From the NCBI RefSeq assembly GCF_000182925.2, contig NC_026501.1:1178001-1242000 (forward strand): 64,000 nucleotides of DNA, written 5' to 3'. The notes under the pieces were generated by a model. The model made no database searches. It was not told where the DNA came from and saw only the letters and a list, made by a program, of their open reading frames with translations. Positions 57,389 to 64,000 of the stretch are shown here, one piece after another. Source of the DNA: Neurospora crassa OR74A (lineage: Eukaryota; Ascomycota; Sordariomycetes; Sordariales; Sordariaceae). How positions within the stretch are numbered: position 1 is the stretch's first letter; each line of letters begins with the position of its first letter. The position numbers and the translations under genes are program-made.

Positions 57389-60300
57389 GTTGATGTTTCA
57401 GCTCAGTTCCTAAGGGTCTTGCTCCATTGAGTGAGTGAGTCCTGTGTATAGTGCTGTGTGTAAGGTTGGTTGGCAGCGAACAAGGTTCAGGTTTTTCTAT
57501 TTCTCTCATCATCCGGCCTGCTGCGAGGGTGGGGTTCCATGGTCACGCATCCAGATACCATAGTTTTTGACAGAAGACATTTTGATTACAACATTTAAAT
57601 TATCTGGAAGACAAAAGATTGCACACATCACACACTTTCAAGCGGCATCATCACGTCACACATCGCACATATTTTGTTTCGCGCGAAGTGGACACACACA
57701 ATTCAGCGGCATGGCATATTAGCGTTTGACATTTTTATTCTTTTTTTGTTTCTATTATTTTCTACAAACAATATTGAACTACCGCCATTGGGGCAGATAG
57801 TCCTTTTTTAAAATGTTTCCAAACGAACTTTCATTTTCCTCGCACATTGATCTCGTTCATTTGACCGCCGGTTGAGGACCATTCGTCTTCGTCGTCGTTG
57901 TCGTCCCATCGCGGACTAGACAAAATGGATCCTTCTTCAGCTCACCGGCTTTTTCTCTTCCCTTTCCACCCACCAAAATCAGCAAACAAAAAAAGAAAAC
58001 GAGAGGATCGACTATAACACTCTACGACAACCGCAATACAAACATAGGCAAGCAACCCACGAGTCGAGAGGTCCCTTTGTTTTCTTATCTTATTGGAAAT
58101 TCCCACAATGGCAAGGCTGGCACCCACCACTGCGGGCTCTCAAGGCGGAAAACCTGGACAAGTCAATCAGACCGACAGACAGACAGACATTTGGATCGAA
58201 TGGATGGATGGATCAAACCAAATGGGCAAACGCAACGGCGCTTTGAAGGTGTTACAAGTCACCCCGATCTGGACCACCGGATTGACAAGAGGGGATGGAA
58301 ATGGAAGGAGAAGAGAAAGAAGATCGGTTATCAGCTGATGGAGGCAGGGAAGAGAAGGTGTCGGATCGGATTTGCGGAGGGGGATGAAGAGTTGAAAAGG
58401 GAATAACCAGCAAAAAAATTTAGCATTCACCGTGTAGGATGAAGGATAGGAGGAGAAAGATGGGAGGACCCAACGAACCCCCGAGTTTTGCGTTTTATTT
58501 TCAAGGGAAGAAAGGATGTGCGATGCCATGCTGGATTCGATATTGCGTTGGAAGGGAAAGGATTGGATGGAACATTGGACGGACGGCGGCGGACAGGGAC
58601 TGGACAAATTGATATCAGGCATGCAACTGGCATACTGGCATACTTGGATTGGTAAAGAAGAACGGACACATCAAATAACTAAAATGCCGTTACTGCAACA
58701 ATCGAGAGAGAAAAGAAAGATAATCCAATTTCCACCACGGCCCTCCTCCCGCTTCCACAGTCGTCGCCATTGTCGTCGTCGTCGTCACGAACTACCCATT
58801 CTCAGTGACAGGATCCCGTCCAAACCAACAAAGTTTCTATTCAATTCAGTTCAGTCAAGAGCAAGACGCACGCACAGAGAGAGAAGTTAGTTTCGTGTCT
58901 TGCGAGAGGGATAGGAGGATAAAACCATGGAGAGAAAACAAGGACAAAACAACAACAAGAAACTCCGGCAAATAGAGAGATACCCCTGGGCATTAGTTGA
59001 CTATTTTTTTTCTTTGACCTTTTGTTTGATATAAATATTCTATTCTACTTACTGCTGCTTTAATTCTTTCTCCGTTCCGTTCCCCTAGTGATTCCTGCGC
59101 ATGCTCGTGCTCGTGCTCGTGCTCGTGATCATATCGCGTACTTCTTTCTGCTCTTGTCGCTTTCTCCATTCGATTCAACTTGGTTGGTATCGCGTCACGT
59201 TTTGTGCAATATATATCCTTCTTCTTTCAAAGGATAGATAAACGGATAGTAGAGATACTTGAGTGACGAGCTCCCCGTCCCAACGAGAAGTCGTGACGGG
59301 GCAGGACCATGTTTACTTATTTTCTTTTTTATATGTCCATATTTTCTTCATCATTTGGACGCACCGCGATGTTTCCATCATGATGCGTTGCGTTTGTTGT
59401 TGTCAAAGTGCCTAAATACCTCGATTCTAGAACTGATAGCTAAGTCGACTAAACATCAAGAAACATCAGACATTGTATCAGATATCAGTTTGAAGTTACG
59501 CACCGTCCTCCGAAAGACTGTCTGTGGTACTTACTTAGTTAGGTAGTAGTGCTCTCCTCGTTCGATAGATATACTTCTCCACAACCTCTCTATCTCCCGT
59601 CCCAAGTCGGTCCATCTGTTCAGTCCTCTTCCGCGGCCCTCCTTTCATCCCTCCCACCCATCCCAAAAAAAAAGGGAAGGAACTTGGGGGTTCTAGTTCA
59701 TGAATGGAATTCCTCCTGTCGCAAATTCCTCTGTGAACCTCCCTCCCTCTGATAACTCCCTTGGAACCATCCATTCCATTCCGATGGCTACCTAACCACT
59801 CTATGTATTCTATAGTAAAGTTTTGGACTTTGCATCCCGGCTGGAATCCTCGAGATTATATTAACAGGTTATAGGTGTCTATTCAAGATGACTGCAGGTA
59901 TCAGTGTTTTCGCTTGTACAGAAGCTAAGCAATCAATCGTGTTCGTACTTACTGGTTGTGAAGATGGCCGGTGTCTTTCAGTATAAACCACACCGCCCTT
60001 CATTTTATATGTGTTATCGTGAGTTTATTGAAGCTTACCGCTACATCTGATCCAAAGGCTCATCCACCCCACTCACAGACGCAAATCCGAACAGTGGTCA
60101 TGTTGCAAGATATGTAAGTAGTATTTGAACAGCCCTACCCGGTACTCTATCGCTGCGAAAAAAACAACACCTGAAAACACAACGCTTCGAAAGGATGTTC
60201 TCTATGTTCGAAAACTCCTCCTTCTGGTGTCTGCCTTGGCGCCGCGTGGCGCTGTTGCATCCACCATGGCATCCTTCACTCAACCCATCATACGTGCCCC

Positions 60301-60698
60301 TTCCTCGTCCATCGATCCAGTATTCGTTGTCTCTCCTTATCTCGTGTAGCCTTCCCTTCCTCATTCCCCTCTCACGGGCTTTCTCTTTGTGCGTTCCGTA
60401 TGCACCCTAGGTGGGTGCATGATACACCACCAGCGCCGTGCTTCACACAAACACCTAGACCAACTTCTTCCACTGCTTTCCCTTTATGATCCTCTCTGTT
60501 ATTTTGCCACAGCCACTTGCTGGCCTTGGTGATTCATCTCTGCTTCAAGACCAGAACAACCAGCTGCTCCTGTCAATTGCCGTCCTAAGGCCCAAACCGA
60601 TATGGGTCAAAGTTTCCTCCATAAGGGTCATATGTCGGCGCGTGAGCCATGAGGCCCTGTCCCGGGATTTCGTTGATTCCTGGTGCCAGCCTCCGACC
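57389..60698. other. intergenic DNA between cln-1 and ubc13
   Basis: 3' flanks of two convergent genes and about 2.5 kb of further sequence without supported coding. It has an AC/ACACA-rich stretch at 57620-57700, a GACA repeat near 58170-58190 and a GTGCTC repeat near 59103-59130. Confidence 0.5.
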
Positions 60699-61420
60699 CT
60701 ACTGGGATGGCAAGGCGTACTGCTGTGTCCATTCCCGGGCGGTGGCGACGGCAACGCTGGGGTTCTCCTTCCAGGTCTTGGCCACGTCGGGGGCGAGCGG
60801 GTCGTCGGGGTTGGGGGCGCCTAGGAGGGCTTGGATGGAGAGGAGGATGGTGCGGATTTGGAGGGCGGGGGACCAGTTGTCTGTCGGGTTTGGTATCGTG
60901 TGTTAGCTTTTCGGAACTGGCGTATCCAACTATCGCGGCTTTTCTTTCTCGGGACTACTCACTCTTGAGGACGTCGAGGCAGATGCGACCCAGCTTGTCG
61001 ACGTTGGGGTGGTAGATCTTGGTAAGGAAGCGGATCTTGGGAGGGGTCATGGGATAGTCATCGGGAAGGAAGAGTTCGAGCTTGAAGACACCACCTGTGT
61101 GGGTGTTTGGTTCTCCTGTTAGCGATCATGTGGTATGTTCTCATGGCGCACGGAAGGTAAGAGATGAATGTAACGGCAGCCGTGGGGTTCAAGGAAGACC
61201 AACCCTCATATGGCGATTGCGAAGGGCCGTGGATCTCGACGTCGAAATAGCGAAGGTTGTCTTCGTGGGGAACAGCACTAATACCCGGGACACTGCGATC
61301 AGGAAGGAGAAGTTAGGACTTTGGTCTAGACTGTTTGCTTCTCGGGATGAGGATGGTATGTACGTACGGCTCCGCCATCAGCCTTTCGGTCTCTTTGACA
61401 ATCCGCTTCGGAAGCGCCAT
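60699..61420 (-). CDS. ubc13: ubiquitin-conjugating enzyme E2 UBC13
   Basis: Exons on the minus strand are 61420-61368, 61292-61204, 61094-60963 and 60880-60699, giving 151 residues, the usual length. All introns have GT...AG ends (75, 109 and 82 nt), and the phases join correctly. The protein reads [17 protein letters not shown] at the start, then [20 protein letters not shown], the E2 block [13 protein letters not shown] at 76-78 and the catalytic Cys86 in GRICLDVLK. It ends [13 protein letters not shown]13 with an MMS2-type partner builds Lys63-linked ubiquitin chains in post-replication DNA repair (PCNA polyubiquitination). The [11 protein letters not shown] junction lies across the last intron. 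Confidence 0.95.
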
Positions 61421-62694
61421 GGTGATTAGATTAATTGCTGTTGGTGTTTAGTGCGAAAGGAAGCTCGACAAGCCAGTGGCAGAAATGGTGGTGAGGAAAA
61501 TGTTTGTCGCTGAGGCTGGGAGAGACAGGAGGGCAAGTGGAGGGGCTATCGCCGATTGTTATGCTGGATGTCAGAGGGCAGTTTAAAGAGGCGTTTCGGA
61601 GGCTCCGGTTGACAAATCGAGGCAAACAGTAACGAACAGTGTACTGCGCTATCACGGTGCGAAAGGGCCTGTAAATAACCTAGGGAATGTGTGGTAAAAG
61701 CGGTAGTAGAGGTACGTAGGTAGGTAGGTATGGCTAGACCAAAATCGTCGCAAGGCAGTCGATTCTGTTCCTTGTGAACTTGTTGGAGACAAGTCGAAAT
61801 CGGCAGAACCTACGGTAATCTCTTGCGACACGGGCAATTATTCACGAGCAAGGCGGGACGGGAAGTTCTCGATGATGGAACGCGGAATGGAACTGGAAGG
61901 CAAAGTGGAAGAAGGTCGGGTGTGTGGGATGCGCTGACGAATGAACCCGCGGCGTGCCTCTCTGACCAAACCACTGAATGCCCTGTGACAGCGGTCACGG
62001 CCCTGACAGCGACAGCCAGAGGTGGCCTACCTAGGTACCTGGGCTAGAGGCATGCGGATCCATGTGATGGGATGGAATCGGCTTCCATCATCCATTCCTC
62101 TACCTAATCGGGATCTCGCGATAAGCGCACAGACCACATGATCGAGAAGGTACCTCCTACCTAGTGTAGTGTACTGGCCAAAGTCACTGCCACTGCACCG
62201 CTGAGTGAGGTGCCGTTCGTGTCTCCAACTGTTCATCGGCGCCTTGTCGAGGTTGACGCCGTTGTCAGGTTGACCTTCCAATTGAAGAGAAGAGAGAGAG
62301 TGTGTGTGAGAGAGAGAGCTGAGAGATTCTCCATCTTGGTCGAACGGTTTCTCCATTCCACGTCCAGTTGTCTTCCAACCTGCCGGCCTTCACACTTTCT
62401 TCCGCTGATATCGACGCCTCTCGATATGTTTTGCATTGATCGACGACGACGACCTCCTGTGATCATTTCGGTTTGCATTCGACTTCACCATTCCCGAGAC
62501 GCCCTACGAATGCCAGGTTATTCGTCCTTGGGGGACCTGGTCTAGTTCAACATAAAGTCTCGTCAAGTCCCGTCAACTCAACTCAACCCAACTCATCCTT
62601 GGTTTACCACTTCAGTCAAACTCCAGCACTGAGAATGGGATGAGGGAGGATACGCACCATGCTGCACCGTCTCGTCCAATCCTGATCCCGCAAT
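61421..62694. promoter_or_regulatory. divergent promoter region of ubc13 and the WD-repeat gene
   Basis: 1.27 kb between two start codons facing outwards. It contains CCTACCTAGGTA-type sequences (62027-62038 and 62155-62162), GAGA/GTGT repeats near 62290-62320, and short direct CAACTCAA repeats before 62695. No coding is supported. Confidence 0.5.
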
Positions 62695-64000
62695 ATGCCC
62701 TCCGTATTTGACTCTCCGCCAAAGAAGGCGAAAACAATCAAGTCAGCCTTCGACAGTGAGAGCTTCGATGCCGACCTGACCATCCATGTTGATGGCTTGG
62801 TGGGCTCCGCCACCATCTCACCCTCGGGCCGTGATGTTGCTCTTGCTTCCCCCGAGGGCCTCGCCATCATAGACCTGGACTCGCCATGGAATCCACCACG
62901 AAGACTGAGCAGCCATGGCCTCCCGTGGCTGGTGGTCGATGTTCAATGGTCTCCCTTTGCAGCTCGTGACTACTGGGTGGCTTCGACAGCAAACCATCGC
63001 TGTCTGGTATGGAACCTCAACATGAGGGACGACTCGCCCTCTGGAGCCATCGAGCACTCGTTGCAAGCCCATAGTCGGGCCATCACCGACATTAACTTTT
63101 CCGCTCACCACCCAGATCTTCTAGCCAGTTGCTCAGTTGACGGTTATGTTCATCACTGGGATCTGAGAAGACCGAGACAGCCTGCTCTGTCATTCTGTGA
63201 CTGGTTTGCCGGTGCAACGCAGGTCAAATACAGTCGTCAAGACCCTCATGTCATTGCTTCGGCTCACGATCGATTGCTTCATATCTGGGACGACCGAAAG
63301 ACTGTCGAACCCCTCAAGACCATTTGTGCTCACACGTCCAAAATCTACGGTATCGACTGGAATCGGACTGATGCCCCCTGCCTGGTCACCTGCTCCTTGG
63401 ACAAAACCATCAAGTTCTGGAACTACGAAAAGACCGACAAACCAGAGCGTGTCATTCGCACCGACTTTCCAGTATGGCGAGCTAGGCACACCCCTTTTGG
63501 CAACGGCTTGCTTGCCATGCCACAGAATGAACCGGGCAACCTTTACCTGTACGATCGGCAAACCGCCCCAGAGGCTCCGAGCGCGTCAGAACCCGTGGCC
63601 ATGTTCTCAGGACACGGAAACCACAAAGTGAAAGAATTTCTGTGGAGAACCCGAGGATCAATTACGAGCGAGGGTGTTGATGAGCGCGAGTTTCAGTTGG
63701 TTTCCTGGGGCGAAGATAATGAGTTGCGGTTGCAAAAGGTTGAGCCCGACATTCTTGAGTCCGTTGGCTATGTGAAAGGGAAGACCGTGGTGAAGAACCT
63801 GGCCCTCACCCGCAAAGGCGCAGCTTACAAGACCTTCCGCGCAGTCGACGATACTGTCCACCGCGATCGCAGGACTGCTACCATGAGCGACCCGCGTCCG
63901 GGAAGCTCGGGTCAGTATCGCAAAAGTGCTCTGAGCTATGGCCTAAACTCCCATCTCCGTCGGGTTGGGCCTACGTGGCGAGGTTCTCCAATGAAGGCCA
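62695..64000 (+). CDS. WD-repeat protein, WDR59/Mtc5 (Sea3)-like, N-terminal part
   Basis: Open from ATG at 62695 to the window edge (435 codons), with no intron seen; the 3' end lies outside. WD repeats are clear: WVASTANHRCLVWNL, LLASCSVDGYVHHWDLRRP, HVIASAHDRLLHIWDDRK and CLVTCSLDKTIKFWNYEKT, followed by an HGNHKVKEFLWR segment. Repeats of this kind, followed by RWD and RING domains, define WDR59 in animals and Mtc5/Sea3 in yeast, a subunit of the GATOR2/SEACAT complex that signals amino-acid sufficiency to TORC1 at the vacuole. The RWD and RING parts would lie beyond the window, so the assignment rests on the N-terminus. It is divergent from ubc13. Confidence 0.8.
   Translation, partial: MPSVFDSPPKKAKTIKSAFDSESFDADLTIHVDGLVGSATISPSGRDVALASPEGLAIIDLDSPWNPPRRLSSHGLPWLVVDVQWSPFAARDYWVASTANHRCLVWNLNMRDDSPSGAIEHSLQAHSRAITDINFSAHHPDLLASCSVDGYVHHWDLRRPRQPALSFCDWFAGATQVKYSRQDPHVIASAHDRLLHIWDDRKTVEPLKTICAHTSKIYGIDWNRTDAPCLVTCSLDKTIKFWNYEKTDKPERVIRTDFPVWRARHTPFGNGLLAMPQNEPGNLYLYDRQTAPEAPSASEPVAMFSGHGNHKVKEFLWRTRGSITSEGVDEREFQLVSWGEDNELRLQKVEPDILESVGYVKGKTVVKNLALTRKGAAYKTFRAVDDTVHRDRRTATMSDPRPGSSGQYRKSALSYGLNSHLRRVGPTWRGSPMKA

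Overview
The window looks like nuclear DNA of a filamentous ascomycete, most likely Neurospora or a close Sordariaceae relative. The genes have short introns with GTRNGT donors and CTRAC-type branch sites. The encoded SYM1, PFA4, CLN-1 and UBC13 proteins read as Sordariomycete orthologues. Two long AT-rich blocks (about 4.26-8.16 kb and 41.38-51.24 kb) carry the mark of repeat-induced point mutation (RIP): dense C-to-T and G-to-A change with almost no indels.

Layout. Nine genes are supported. (1) 787-2555 +, an acidic conserved protein of unknown function with one intron. (2) 9865-15033 +, a 1722-residue low-complexity protein with a 27-glutamine tract. (3) 15788-19015 -, a multipass membrane protein with a C-terminal GT90/CAP10 glycosyltransferase domain. 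(4) 19938-21398 +, the DHHC palmitoyltransferase PFA4. (5) 22615-23199 +, the Mpv17-family mitochondrial protein SYM1. (6) 23665-24756 -, a metallo-beta-lactamase-fold protein with an altered metal motif. (7) 25419-28280 +, a ZZ zinc finger plus EF-hand membrane protein. (8) 56068-57388 +, a G1 cyclin of the CLN-1 type, and 60699-61420 -, the E2 enzyme UBC13. (9) 62695 to the window end +, the N-terminal part of a WDR59/Mtc5-like WD-repeat protein. Counting UBC13 separately this makes ten coding loci, the last one partial. They are ordinary housekeeping genes and do not form a pathway cluster.

Mobile DNA. The first AT-rich block is a 4,199-bp element (4097-8295) with 128-bp terminal inverted repeats and a 9-bp target duplication, the structure of a Mutator-like element. 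The second is a nested insertion. A pogo/Fot1-like DNA transposon (41286-51432) has 29-bp terminal repeats, a TA target site and a RIP-damaged plus-strand transposase. It is split by a 7.2-kb Ty3/gypsy retrotransposon on the minus strand (43101-50303) with 264-bp LTRs and a 5-bp duplication. A 249-bp MITE at 33652-33900 has the same ends as the pogo-like element and is almost certainly its deletion derivative.

Other. A divergent 5S rRNA-like sequence, probably a pseudogene, lies at 23461-23564. About 13 kb (28.3-41.3 kb) has no convincing gene although it is not RIP-mutated. I saw no tRNA, CRISPR array or gene cluster. No previously unknown biological system is demonstrated; the most informative material is the transposon archaeology.
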